In this document: positions 34,501-47,800 of the stretch, piece by piece | Numbering within the stretch: the stretch's first letter is position 1 | How the letters are laid out: each line of letters starts with the position of its first letter | Assembly (NCBI GenBank): GCA_025331125.1 | Contig: JAOALB010000250.1 | Coordinates: 1 to 51,684 of the forward strand | Length of the DNA: 51,684 nt | Source: Mycogone perniciosa | Taxonomy: Eukaryota > Ascomycota > Sordariomycetes > Hypocreales > Hypocreaceae | Direction of reading: 5' to 3' | Made by a program: the position numbers and the translations under genes | Notes under the pieces: model-generated | Database searches by the model: none | Seen by the model: only the letters and a program-made list of their open reading frames with translations | Told to the model about the DNA's origin: nothing

Positions 34501-37500
34501 GTAGTAAAATTAAAAGGATTAAAAAAAAGATATATTATTAAAGGTAAACTAAATTAAAATATTAATTTAAATTATAGTTTTAAATAATACAATTAAACTT
34601 AAAACTAATACTTTTTTAAATACTATTTTGAAATTTATAAACGCTTTAAAAGTAAATTTAATTATAAAATTATAAAAAACTATTAAAATACAGTTTTATA
34701 AAAAAATTAATTTAACTATTTTTAAACCTACTTTATATTAAATAATATCTTTTTCTGCCTATAAATATATTTTATAAAAGAACTATTAAAAAGATTAAAT
34801 AAAATAGTTATATATATATATAGGATTAACTATATAGACTATGTTATTACTATAAAATTAACCTTTTAAACTTATACCTTTATAATCTTTATATATAAAG
34901 GGATTTTAATTAAAGAATTAATTAATTTTAAAATCTCAAATACTTTATAACTATTAAAAGTATACTTTTATAAATTAAAGTAATTATATGTTACTATTAA
35001 TTATAAAGTAAATTAAAAATAAAGGTTAATAGTATAAATTAATATTATTTAAATAAAAAGAATCTTTAAATATTTATAGAATTTACTATAAATATAAATA
35101 TAGTTAAAATAGCTTAATAATACATTTATGTAAGTATTTATAGACTTTAAATTAAAAGGAGATATTATTTTTAATTAATTAGCTATAAAGTATAGTTTAA
35201 AGGTATACCTTTATTAAGTAATTAATATTATATTAAATGGTACATAAATAAATATAAGTAAAGAAACTATTATTTAAATATATATATAAGTAATATATAA
35301 ATGGCAGTTAAATTTTATATTATATCAAATAAAGTCTTTATACCTTTTATCTTTAAAATATTATTTATTTAAACTATATAGCTAATATTTAATTATATAT
35401 TAAAAGATAAACATTTATATATAAAATATAAAATAAAACGTATTGAAATTATTACTTTAATTATAAAAGCTTTTTATTAGAAATATAAAATAAAAGTATG
35501 ATATAATTGAAATTTAAAATAAATATTAATTTTAGAGTTAAATATAATGTTAATAAAATAGAAAAAAGCTTAAAAACCCTTTAATTTACTTTTAAAGGGG
35601 AGGCTTTATATTAATAATTGAAGTAAATTAAAAAGGATTTAATTTAGTTAATATTAGCGAATAATTTAACAGATTGAATGAAAGGAATAAAAAGGATAAT
35701 ATAAAGGTTTAAAGAAATAAAGGATTAAAAGAGAAAATCTTAAAAGAGAGTATAAAAACATAAATAAATTAAAAGTAATATTATATATAAAGAAAAAGGT
35801 ATAAAGGTCGATCGAATAAATAATATACTCTTAAATAGTTTTATTTTTATTAAAAGTCTTTATTAAAAAGAAAATAAATAAAATAAAATAAAAAATAACT
35901 TAAAGTTTAATGGTCCTTTTATTAATAATATTACTTTAAAACTTTTATTTATTAAAGTTAAGTTAAAGCTTATATTAAATTAATTAGCTGTAATTTTAAA
36001 AATAATAAAAAGGAGATTAATAATACAAAAAAGTATAATTTAAATATAAATTTTAAGAAATAAAAGATTATACTTTTTTACAACTTTATAAAATATAAAA
36101 AACTAGATTTTAAAATTGCTTTACTATAAACTATTTATATAATAGAATATAATATTTAATAGAGCAGTAGTATTTTAATATATAAAAGCATAAAAAGACA
36201 GTAGTTAATTTACTATAAATCTGTATTTAAAAAGGCATTTTAAAAAATGGCTATAGGCTATATAAAAGGTAATTCTTTTTAATATAAAAGAAAATAATAG
36301 CCTGTATTTTATTAGTTTTATTATATAAAGAGATAAAGTAACTATTAAAAATACTTTTATTCCATTAAATATTAATTAATTTAATAAGGATTTTATAGGC
36401 TATATAATACTATTATTATGAAACCTTTTTTTAAAATATAATTAAATCCCTTTTAATAAGAAAGAGTAAAATATAACTATATTTATAAGCTTTATTAGCT
36501 TTTTGAAATACTATACATTTTTAATAAATACTATAAATTTAATAATATAATTTTAATATATTATTTTATAAATATTATTTAATTTTATATTTATAGGTTA
36601 TTAACTATTTTTAAATAATATTATAGTATATAGAATAAAATCTATATATAATAATAAAAAAGTAATATTTAAAGTGTAATAGTATATTTTAAAGTAGGTT
36701 TAAACTTTAAATAAAACCTTTATTAATATTAAACTATTAAAATATATTATTTTAATAATAAAATTAATGTTTTATTATAAATTAATTAAATTAATAGAAT
36801 ATTTATATAGTATAAGAGGATAGTAATTAATAATAAAGAAATTATTGAAATTAAAAGATAAAGGAATTATAAAATTATTTATAAAGTTTGATTTTTCTTT
36901 AATTTAATTAACTATTATAAATATTATATTAAATACTTTGCTTAGATTATAACGCCTTTGATAAATTCATTTAAAAGAAATGCCTTTTAAAAGTAAATTA
37001 AAAAGTAGCAGTAAATCATAAATAAATGTAAAGAATTTATTATTTTTATTTTAATATTAATAATATTAAATATAAATTAAAAATATAAAAAAGTAATTTT
37101 AATAGTAACTATTAGGATAATAATCTAAAGGCTAGTTTTAATATAAAGTATGAAAAGGAAAAGATATTTAATTTAATATAAAAGTAAATATTGGCTTTTA
37201 TTAAAAGTAGAGTATAATGCTATAAAAAGGGAGTATAAAGCTTTATTTTAAGCCTTTAAAAGGCTATATATTTATATTTATAAACCTTTATTTATATTAA
37301 AAATGAATATTAAAGTAATTATTAATTAAATAAATAATAAAGTTAATAATATCTTTAATAGGTATATAATTTAATAGATTAGCTATATTTCTTTTTAACT
37401 TTATAGTTAAATATATTTTCAAGAAACAGAACATTATAGCGGATATCTTATTTTATAAATTAATAACTGCTGCAGATAAAGTTAAAGTTAAAGGAAAGGG

Positions 37501-39355
37501 AATTTAAAAGATTTTATAAATATATATTTAAATATAATTTTATTGATACTATTAAAAAAGGATTTTATAAAAGGTTTTAATAAATTATATAATACTTTTA
37601 AATAATATAAGAATTATTTAATTTTTTAGCTATAGACCTTTAATAATTAAAGGATAAAGTCAAAAGGTTTTATATAAAGGATAAAAGGTTATAAGCTAAA
37701 TTAATAAAATATTACTATTAGCTTATATTTATCTTTAATACTTTAACTATAAAAAAAGAATTTATAGGTATTTATTAATTTAAAAGTTAAAATTATTTAA
37801 ATATTAATATATAACTTAAAAGGTAATTCTGTTATAAAGGTTAATTATTAAAGTTTAATATTAATACTAGTAAAAATAATTAAATATAATAAAGAATAGT
37901 ATTAAAATTTTAATAACGTAATTATAGTTAATAGGTATACTATAAAGGGTTTAATAAGATATTTTATATTTTATTTATTATTTAACTAAAAGTTAATTTT
38001 GTGTTAAAAGTAAAACTATTTAATTAATAGTTAATTAAGTCTTTTTAAAATTAAACTTTAAATAAAAATAATAAAGGCTTATAAATTAAAAATATTAAAT
38101 AGGATTTGATTTAGTAATATTTATTTCAAAAAGTATTTAAAAAGGTTTATAATAAATAGATTTAAGTAATAAATAGCTAAAAATAATAAAAAAGCCTTTA
38201 TAAATAAAAGCTTAAAGGTAAATAAAGATTTATTTAAAAGTAAAGTAATTAAGAAGGAAATAAATGAAATTATTCATAATTAAAAGTTTAATAAACTTTT
38301 TAATAACTCTTTAATTAATAGAAAAATATATAGCTTATAAAATTAAATAGTTTAAGTAAGAATTAAAATATATAGTTATAAATTGAAAAATAAAGAAATA
38401 TATTAATTCAAGTATAATCTTTTACTATATTTTACAGTAATAATGTTTTAAATAAATAATATAAATGAAGATAATTACCTTTATATAAAGGAGATATAAA
38501 TAAAAATAAATAGTAATATTTTTAAAGATAGTTATTGAATATTATTTTTAAAAAAAAGAAAATAGCTATTAAATTAAAATTTACGCTTTTATTTATAAAA
38601 AGTATAATTTAATTATATTATAAAGGAAAAAACTATCAAGTTAAATAGTTTACTAATTACTTTATGTATATTAATTATTTACCTTTTAATAATAAAAGTT
38701 AAAATAAATTTCTAAATCTATTAAATTACTTAACCATTTACCTTTTTATTTTTAATAAAATAAAAAAGATCTTTTATAAAGTAAAAAGCTATTAAAAGAT
38801 TAAAATAATTAAGGAGTATTAATTTAATAAAAGTAAATATTTAATCTTTTTAAAAGAAAATAATAGCTGTACTTTAATTACTGTATTAAAGTAAATAATT
38901 AAAAAGATATCGTTAAATATATAAAAAGGCTTTAAATTAAAAGTAATTTAAATAATGCTTTTATTAAAAGCTTAAAATAAAGATATAGTTATAAAAAGAA
39001 TATACTTTTCAATAGCTATAATAATAATAAATTAAATTTAAAAGTATTTCTAATAAAGGTAAAAGTTATATGATTTATAAAGTAATATAAATAAAGCTTT
39101 AATATATTTTATTCATTTAAAATAAATATAAAAACAATGATTTATAAATATATAAAATCTTTATTAAAATATAAATTAATTTAAATATTTTTCTTTTAAT
39201 AGTATATATAATATTTTAAAGATAAAACAAAAATCCTTTAAAGGTATAGCGCTAAAAGTATTTTTTAATAGTATAATCTTTTATAGAGGATAATAAAAAT
39301 AAAGATAATAAAGAAGAAAGAAAAAAGTAATCTTTAAATAAATTAATAAATTTAA

Positions 39356-39463
39356 TTAATTAATATTTATACTATTAATAATTTAATTAATATTTATACT
39401 ATTAATAATTTAATTAATATTTATACTATTAATAATTTAATTAATATTTATACTATTAATAAT
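39356..39463. repeat. 27-bp minisatellite, four identical copies
   Basis: Units begin at 39356, 39383, 39410 and 39437 (TTAATTAATATTTATACTAT...). The copies are identical inside an otherwise heavily mutated element, so the expansion is younger than the RIP of the element. Confidence 0.9.
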
Positions 39464-42226
39464 TTAAATAATAAAATACTTTTAAATTTAAAGAGAGTTA
39501 AAGTAAAAATATTAATTAAATAATATTTATTTATTAAAGCTTTATTTAAAGTAAATAGTTAAATCAAAAAGTAAAGTTAAATTTAAGCTTTTTAAAATAA
39601 GAAAATCTCTTTAAAAGTCTTTTTATTTATAATAAATATATTAATAAAGTTAACTATATTAAATAATTAATAATAGCCTTTTTAATAGGATCTCTTATAA
39701 TTAAATAATAAAAAAGAAAAGAAACGAAAAGGTAAATAAATTATAAAAGGTTATTTTAAAAAAGTAGTAATTTATATGTAATAAAGAGAATTACTTTATA
39801 TACTAAACTGTATATTTATATTTATAAAAAAATAAAAAGCAGTATTATACGTTTTTTCTTTTTTTCTCTTTTATTTATTAAAGGTTTATTTTATATTAAC
39901 TTAAATATTACCTTTAACTCAAACTTTATTTAATAATCATTTAAGTTTATTTAATCCCTTTTTTCTTTACTATAAGATTTTATTTAAACAAAAACCTATA
40001 CCTTTTTATTTATTTCTTTAATTTATAAAAAATAACTTAAAAGCCCTACTCTTTTACTATATTAATTAACTATTCGTTAATTGCATTAATAATTTGTTTA
40101 AGTTAAGTAAATAAAACTTTATTAATAGTTTATTTATAAGCTAGTATAGCTATTAATTAATATAAATTTACCTTTAATTTAATTAATATATTTATAATTA
40201 TTTATAATTATTTATAATTATTTATTAATAAATTAACTATTTGAAATAGTTTATATTATAATAAATCTTTTAAATATTGAATATTAAAAAGTTTATATAG
40301 TTTTTCTATATTATTAATACGTATAATCTTTTATATAATATTTTTATAAAAACTAAACAGTAAGCGTTAATATAAATATAATATCTTATATAATAATAAA
40401 AAGATTATTAATAATAAAAGCTGCTTAAATAGAGATTTTAATACTTTAAAATACTTAAAAAGTATAGCTGCTTTTAATTAAATAATACCTAAAGCCTTTA
40501 ACTTTTTTAATAAAGTATAATATTTTTAAAACTTTATAAACGCAAAATAAATCTTTATAAAGTTTATCTTTTAAATATTAATATATTTATATTTTTAATA
40601 AATATAAATAGTTTGATTACTTGGATTTTAAGAAATATAATTATAAATACTATATATGATAATTCTTTAACTTATAGGCTTATATATTTAAAAAAGCTAA
40701 ATTCTTTTATTTATATAATTTTTATATAACTTTATATATACAATAATTTAAATTTAATAAATATAATTGTTTAAATTTATGTTAAATTTTATAAATATTT
40801 TAAAGCTTTATTAATATTAAGTTAAAATAATTAATAAAACCTTTAAATCAAGTTTTAATTTCTTTTAACTTTAAAAAATATAAAATAATTAACTTAAAAG
40901 GCTTTAAACTTTTACTTTAAAATTAATATTAATACCTATACTTTAAAAGTCTAATTAAAAGTTATATAAATATAGTTTAAGTTTTATATTAAATAATAAT
41001 AATAAATAAATTTATTATTATCAACTTTAAAGTAAAGATAAAGGATATTTTACTTTTTTTAATTAAATATTATTTAATTAAATTTAATAAAAATTGATAA
41101 ATACCTTTAAAAATAATTTATGAAAAGAATATAATATAGATTAATAGGTAATATTTAATAGATTTTAAAGTATTCATAAATAACTTTATAAAAAAGAATT
41201 ATTTAATTTACTATAATAACTTTTTGTAATAATTAGTTATTTTTTTAATATTATATAAATAAATTAAGATATAATATATATAATTAACTTTTAGAATTTA
41301 ACCTTTAACTTTAACTATACTTATACCTTTTACTATATAATTTAATTAACTATAATAAAAAAAAGAAGAAATATTTTTTAACTTTATAAACTATATTAAT
41401 AATAAAGAAATAAAATAATACTATTAGTTTAACTATATAAATAATATTTATAGTAAAGGTAATAATAAAATTAATATTTAAAAGTAAATTTATATATTTT
41501 TTAATAATACTATAACCTATAAAACTTTTATTAACTGCGCTAATATTATTAAAAGGTATTAAAAGCTTAAAAGAGGATTTAACTTTTTTTAAAAAAAAAA
41601 AAATTTGTTTAATAAATTAAAAGATAATTAAAATTTAAGAAAAAAAAGGTTTTAAAACTAATTATAAAATTTAATTAAAAAGCAATTAAAAAAATAAAAA
41701 GGCTTTATAAAATTAAATAAAAGAAAATAAACTATGATAATAGCTTTTATAGCAGTAATAAAGAAAATAATATTTTAATATCTTTAAGTTTAATAAATTA
41801 TAGCTTTAAATATATATTATAGTTTAATTGTATTAAAATTAATAAATAAATTTACTTAAAATAATATTTAAGATTAAATTTATATATTTATTTAAATAAT
41901 AAAATAATTAATATAAAATAAATAAATAATAGGTTAAAATATTTAATAATAAATAGAAATTACTAAAATAAAATTATTTAATTATAGCTATTTTAATATA
42001 AAGAAGATAATTTAATATGAATTAAATATAAAGATATTAATAGTATATATAATAATAATTTTACTTTTAAATTCCTTTTTTTTATAATAATATACTCTTT
42101 TTATTATTTTTTTATATTATTAATATTTACTTTCAAGGATTATTATATATATATTAAAAAGATTTATAAAATAAATATTTTATTAAAATTTACTTTTTTT
42201 ATTTATAAATATTTATAAAGAAGATT

Positions 42227-42622
42227 TTATTAAAAGTAATTAATATATTTAAAATATTTATACTCTTTTTTATTAGTTTATTTAAAAAAAGTTAATTGTT
42301 TATTTAAATAATTATTAAATTAAAAAAATATAAAGTATAAAGATAAAATAAATAAATTTAGTTTAATAAAACATTAACCTATATTCTCTTTTAATATATT
42401 ATTTTACCTATAATTTTATAGCCGATAAGGTATAAAGAGGTAACTATTAATTGCTTTTAGCAGCAGATATTATAATTAAATAATTCGCAGTATCTTTTAG
42501 TCCCTATATTACCTAGCTGCGGCTTTATAGTTCTATTAAGAGCGCGGTTCCCGCGCTCTATTCAAGTTGTTGTTGGTGTATGTGTGTATATATGTTTGGA
42601 GTGCCGATTCCCCCTCGATAAA
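42227..42622 (+). repeat. 3' LTR of the 11.5-kb Gypsy element, last part not RIP-mutated
   Basis: The first ~300 bp are as AT-rich as the 5' LTR. From about 42,520 on, GC content rises (GAGCGCGGTTCCCGCGCTC hairpin at 42540-42558, TTGTTGTTGGTGTATGTG, GATTCCCCCTCGATAAA) while the 5' LTR shows the RIP-changed equivalents. The two LTRs are therefore differently mutated along their length. Confidence 0.85.
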
Positions 42623-42627
42623 ATACT

Positions 42628-43509
42628 GCTTTATATAGCCGGCTTACTATAAGGCTAGGCTATCTAGGCGCTGTCGATTATGATAACTTAGTGGCTAGCT
42701 TCCAGGGACGCGTTGCTTAAGTCGGCTAGGTTGAATGGAACGGCGTTGTTCAGAGCCGCGTTGTTCGAAGCTGCGTTGGCCAAGTCGGCTAGGTCTAACC
42801 AAGCAGCGTTGTTCTGTCTGGCTTGGTGGAACCCGTTGAATAGGGCCGCGTTGTATGGGGCCGCGTTGTTCGGGTCGGCTAGGTCGGTCGAATTCGCGTT
42901 GTTCAAGTCGGCGTTGTTCGAAGCGTTGGATCCGGCTTGAACAGCTAACAGGCTTGAACTCGATTGGGCTAGCGGGGCAGCGAGATTGAAGATGAACAAA
43001 GAGCTGATTCCGTGACGGGAAGGTCTAACAGCATAGTCTACAGGTTCGGCGCTGCAGATTTTGCTGATAAAGCTGCCAGGCCCGCTATTATTCCCGCTAA
43101 TTAAGCTAATCGAATAGGCCTATTATAAAGTCGGTTATATTAAAGGAAGGAAATAAAAAACGCTAAACGCAAAAGAGGTAAGGAAATGTATTATTAAACG
43201 CTAAAGAATAAAGGAATAAAGGAATAAAAGAAAACGCATTATTAATTGTTAATTAACGCGTTATCTAGCAGGTTTAATAGAGCTGGATTAAAGCTGCTGT
43301 TTAGGCATATTAAAAGGGATAGCTTAGTTGTTTAGTAGATAGGTCTAGCTATAGCTTAGTTAGTGTTAGTTGGTTGCGTTTAACTATATCTGGCAGTGGA
43401 AGCTAGTTATATAATTAGAATTATAAAATTTACTACTATATAATATATAATAGGGTTAAAATAAGTTAAATAAAGATAATTAAGGAATGAAAGGAAAGGA
43501 AAGGGAAGG
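42628..43509 (+). repeat. U unit 1, right part: the GC-rich, unmutated copy
   Basis: It aligns along its length with the degraded U unit 2 at an offset of 1048 bp (for example 42623 with 43671), nearly always with C/G here and T/A there. Together with 30991-31156 it makes a unit of 1048 bp. It contains degenerate 15-bp tandem repeats at 42713-42940 and ends in a purine tract at 43481-43509. No transposase-like gene is seen. It may be a non-autonomous element such as a tandemly arrayed TRIM, or a satellite. Confidence 0.8.
42688..42999 (-). CDS. Small ORF of pentapeptide-like repeats inside the U repeat
   Basis: This minus-strand open frame of 103 residues starts MFIFNLAAPLAQ, a weakly hydrophobic N-terminus. 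It then shows period-five residues in one unbroken register from about 41 to 90: ADPNN, AAPYN, AALFN, then ADLAN, AASNN, AALNN, AVPFN. This resembles the A-(D/N)-L-x-x pattern of pentapeptide-repeat proteins, which fold as a right-handed beta helix. The period comes from 15-bp DNA repeats (GCGTTGTTCGAAG-like on the plus strand), and the opposite strand also reads open with ALFEAALA-type repeats. The frame may thus be a by-product of repeat DNA. The two other U copies in the window are stop-filled here. I would not call it an expressed gene without transcript data. Confidence 0.3.
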   Translation of the reverse strand: MFIFNLAAPLAQSSSSLLAVQAGSNASNNADLNNANSTDLADPNNAAPYNAALFNGFHQARQNNAAWLDLADLANAASNNAALNNAVPFNLADLSNASLEASH

Positions 43510-44475
43510 ATATACTTTTATATATATTTAATGCCCCTTTTAAAAAAGAAAATTGACCTGACTTTAAGTTATCCCTATACTATAAAATAACCTAAACAAG
43601 ATAACAGTTAATGCCTTTAGTTAATAGCTAGCTTAATAGTTGAAAGCTATATTAATGAATATACTGCTTTATATAGCCAGCTTACTATTAAGCTAGGCTA
43701 TAGAGGCGCTATCGATTATAATAACTTAATAGCCGGCTTCTAGGAGCACGTTATTTAAGTTAGTTAAGTTAAATAAAAATAGTATTGTTTAGAGCTGTAT
43801 TGTTTAAAGCTATATTAATTAAATTAGCTAAGTTTAACTAAATAGTATTATTTTAGTTAACTTAATAGAACCCATTAAATAGGGCTATATTATTAAGGTT
43901 AATTAAATTAGTTAAATGTATATTATTCAAGTTAACTAGGTTAAATAAAGCTGTAAGGTTTAAAGTAATATTATTAAAAGTATTAAATTTAGTTTAAATA
44001 GTTAATAGATTTAAATTTAAGTAATTAATTATATAGTATAATTAAAGATAAAGAAAAAGTTGATTTTATAATAAAAGTATATAATAATATAATTTATAGG
44101 TTTAGTATTATCAATTACATTAATAAAGCTATTAACTTTATTATTATTTAAATTAATTAAGTTAACTAAATAAATTTATTATAAAGTTAATTAAATTAAA
44201 AGATATAAAAGATATTAAATATAAAGAAAGTAAAAAAATATATTATTAAATATTAAAAGAAATAAAAATAAAGGAAAATATATTATGAATTATTTATTAA
44301 TATATTATTAAATAGGTTTAATTAAACTAAATGAAAGCTATTATTTAAGTTTAATAAAAAGGATAATTTAATTACTTAATAAATAAATTTAAATGTAGTT
44401 AAATAAATATTAATTAATTATATTTAACTACATTTAATAGTAAAAGTTAATTATATAATTAAAATTATAGAAATT
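43510..44475 (+). repeat. U unit 2, left part, RIP-degraded, split by the 6.35-kb Gypsy element
   Basis: It is a direct repeat of unit 1 at 1048-bp spacing. It keeps landmarks such as ATACTGCTTTATATAGCC and AACCCATTAAATAGGGC but has most other C/G replaced. It ends at AAATT (44471-44475), the target duplication, and the unit resumes at 50823-50905 (78 bp), where it matches the end of unit 1. Confidence 0.82.
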
Positions 44476-44860
44476 TATTATAACCCGACTATTATAAAAG
44501 CATAACATAGTATATACCTGAAGGAACCTTAGATAAACAAACTAATTAATATAGGATTATTTAGGTTACTATAAACTATAAAATAATCCTAGTAAACTAA
44601 TAAAAAGACTTGTTATAAATTATAAAGAAAATAAATATAATTTAAGGTAATTATAATTATTCCTTTTATATATATATAACTAGCTTATTATTCAATTAAT
44701 ATATTTATTTCAATAATTATTAATTCATTTTATTTATTAAAAGTACTTATTTATAAAGTTCTAACTATATTACTTTATTTAATATTTAGCTTTAACCTCT
44801 CTATTAATATCAACCTGTAGTCCTTAGTTTATCCTTTGAAAATTAATATAGATTGTTCTA
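44476..44860 (+). repeat. 5' LTR of the 6.35-kb Gypsy element
   Basis: It aligns with 50436-50822: ACTATTATAA, GAGGAACCTTAGATAAA-like, ATATAACTAGCTT, ACCTCTCT and TTAGTTTATCCTTT are shared in order. Differences are mostly A/G or T/C. Confidence 0.9.
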
Positions 44861-47800
44861 TATTAATAGCTTTTCCTTAAAAGGTTATTAAGAGTTTTAA
44901 ATAGTATTGTAAATATATCTACTATAATATTATCTTTTAATAATCTTAATAGTTTACCTTTTATTTTACCTTTTTATTAAAAGTAAAATAATAATATAAA
45001 TAATAATATAAATAAAAGTAAAGATAAAAATAAAGTTAATAAAATAAAATAACTTCATAGTTATTAAAAGGAAGCCTTTTAAGCCTTTGAATAAAAGTAT
45101 TATAATACTTTAATTATTTTTTATTAATTATATAACTACTTTATTTACTTTGTAATTAACTTTAATATAAAGATTAATAAAGTCTTTTTAAGTATTAAAT
45201 AATTTAAAGGTAATGCTTAAAAGTAATTTGAATTTATTTGAAGGGGTTTCTTTAATAATAAAAGTAATATAAATAAATAAATATAGTTTATATTTATTAG
45301 CTATAATTAATTTAAAAAAGAATTAAAAATTATGTTTAATAATATAAATAAAGCATATACTATAAAAAATAAATTTATAAATTTTATTTAAAAAGGAAAA
45401 TATTTTAACTATAGTATATACTTCAAAAATTATACTTTTAAAGTCAAATAAAAATATTTTACTTTTATTAAATGCTGTTATAATAAATTTAAACTAAAAG
45501 TTAAAAGAAAGGTTTATAAATTGTTTTAAAATAAAAGTATTATTAAATTTATGAAAGTATATCTATATATAAATAATTTATATTATAAACTTTATTTAAA
45601 TATAAAGAAAGAAGAATAGTAATACAAATAAATTTATAAGTATTAAAAATATATAAATTAAAGTAAAAGATAATAGAAATATATTATTGATTCTAATAAT
45701 AAAAGATTTAATTAAGTAAATTCAAATAGTATATAAAATGGAAAGGTAAAGGTTATTTATTATAATTGTAATAAATTAAAATACTTTTTAAATGACTATA
45801 AAGCTCTATAAAAGCTAAAGGTTAATAAATTTTACAAGTTTTAATTAAAACTTTAATAAAAAGGTAATATAGTTTTAAATACTATTAATTGTATATTATT
45901 TAGTTAAATTATATATTATAATAATAGCTGCTTTATTTATTAATTTAATAAAGATAAAAGTAAACAATATTTAAACTAATTTAAAAAACTATGTATAAAA
46001 GTTAAAAGGGATATTAATTAAAGTTTAAATCTTTAGCTTTTAAAGATATTATTAAAGAAAATAAAGTAAATAAATATTTAAATAATTTAAATAATTTAAT
46101 AAAATAAAACCTATAGTTTAATTATATATAGTTAAATAATAATAAAGGTATTTTAAAGAAAGAAATAGTTATTATAATTAATTATTAATACTTTAATTTA
46201 ATAATTATAGGTAATAAAAGATAAATCAATAATAGTAACGTTAAGAATAAAAATAAAAGTAATCTTTTATACTATAAATTATTACTATATAGTATCAAAA
46301 CTTTAAAATTATTATTATTAAATTTAATATTAAAAGCTTAAAGGAATACTATTAGCTAAAAAGACTTAAAGGATATAAAGCTAAAAGATATTATATATAC
46401 TACTAAAAGAAATAAATAAAAAAGTATTTCTATTATAATATAAGGTTTAAATATAATTAATAATACTGTTTAAAGTATAATAGCTTGAAATATATTATAT
46501 ATAAATAAGATAAATAATAAAACTACTATTTATAATAGATTAATAATATATTATGTTTCTTGTTAAATTATATATATTAATTAAAAAAATAAATATATTA
46601 TTTATTTATAGGAAAAACTTTAAAAGTAGTAAATATAAAAGTAAATAAAGTATAAATTTACATTAAAAGATAAAGAAATTAAGTAAATTATAAAAGAGCT
46701 ATATTAAAGTTATTTTAATTTTACTATTTATAAAAAGCCTATTTATTATAAAAGAAGGTAATATCTACTTTAAAGAACTTCAATTAACAATAAAATCTAT
46801 ATAAAAAAAAGAATTAATATTATTTATAAAAGGCTATAAAGTAATAATTAATAAATTATATCGTTTGAAACATTAAGTAATAAAAATAATGATGAAAACT
46901 TTTTATATTTTAAATTAAAAATAATACTTAAAGAATATTAGTTATATATATTAATAAATAGTAAGGTTATAGGCAATTCCATTATACTTATAATTATAAA
47001 TTACTTATAATTACTTTAAAAAAACAAAATTAAATTATATTAATTTTGTAAATAAGGAAAAGGCTTTATATATCATAATAAATGAATTAAATCAAAGATT
47101 AATTATTTTAAAATTAAGATTATTGAATATAGGAGGATAGCCTTTTATAATATAATAAATATTAATAAATATGATATTATTTTAAATTAAAATATAATAG
47201 CCTTAGTATTTATTAAAGGAAAAGCTAGTTTTATTTATATAATAGTAAAGTTCTTTTTAATAATAAAGACTATTAAAAAGGCTTTAATTATAAACTATAA
47301 ATTTTGTATAAAGCTTTTAAATATATAAAAAAGAAGAATTAAAAAGGTTACTTTTAACTTAATTATAAAAGTAATTTATTTTAATGTAAAACTTAACGTA
47401 AAGGAAAAGCTAAACAAATTTAAAAAGTTAAATGCTTTTTATAAACAGTATTTAACAATATTCATAAAATATTTAAAATAAAAAGGTTCAAAATGATATA
47501 ATTATTAGAATAGCTATAAAGCATGTTTTAAAAATATTAAAGGTATAATAATTTATTAAAGGAAATATTTAATATAAAACTATTAAAATATAATAAATAG
47601 GATTATATAATTAAATTGAAAGATAATATAAATATTACCTTTTATAAGATTTATAATTTGAATAAAAAAAAGCTTAAAAGTTTATATAAATATTTAAATA
47701 ATATATTAATTAAAAGGTATATTTAACTTTTTTTATTAAAAGTAAACTATTTTTTTATATTTATATTAAAAGTAAAAGTAAATTATAATTAATTATAAAC

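Larger units (their letters stand above)
31157..42622 (+). mobile_element. 11.5-kb Ty3/Gypsy retrotransposon, RIP-degraded, inserted into U unit 1
   Basis: The element has matching LTRs at 31157-31557 and 42227-42622. It is flanked by an ATACT duplication (31152-31156 and 42623-42627), and the U sequence reads through when the element is removed. Internal plus-strand remnants at about 37190-37460 give the RNase H region: ESRV..YNAIKREYKALF.AFKRLYIYIYKPLFIL followed by NRYII and a KYIFKKQNIIADIL-like end, against family Y-D-A-x-K-R-E-C-x-A-L..LYG..F-x-L-E-T-D and V-x-H-V-P-G-x-x-N-x-A-A-D-x-L-S-R. Reverse transcriptase lies upstream but is too eroded to place. At 11.5 kb it is long for Gypsy, and 39,850-41,550 is pyrimidine-rich on the plus strand, possibly an extra antisense ORF. 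Stop-filled throughout. Confidence 0.82.

Noticed and set aside
42713..42940. CRISPR-like array or a plus-strand gene in the 15-bp repeats
   Set aside because: Repeats are degenerate, contiguous and without spacers; the plus frame is the mirror of the same repeat and no better supported.
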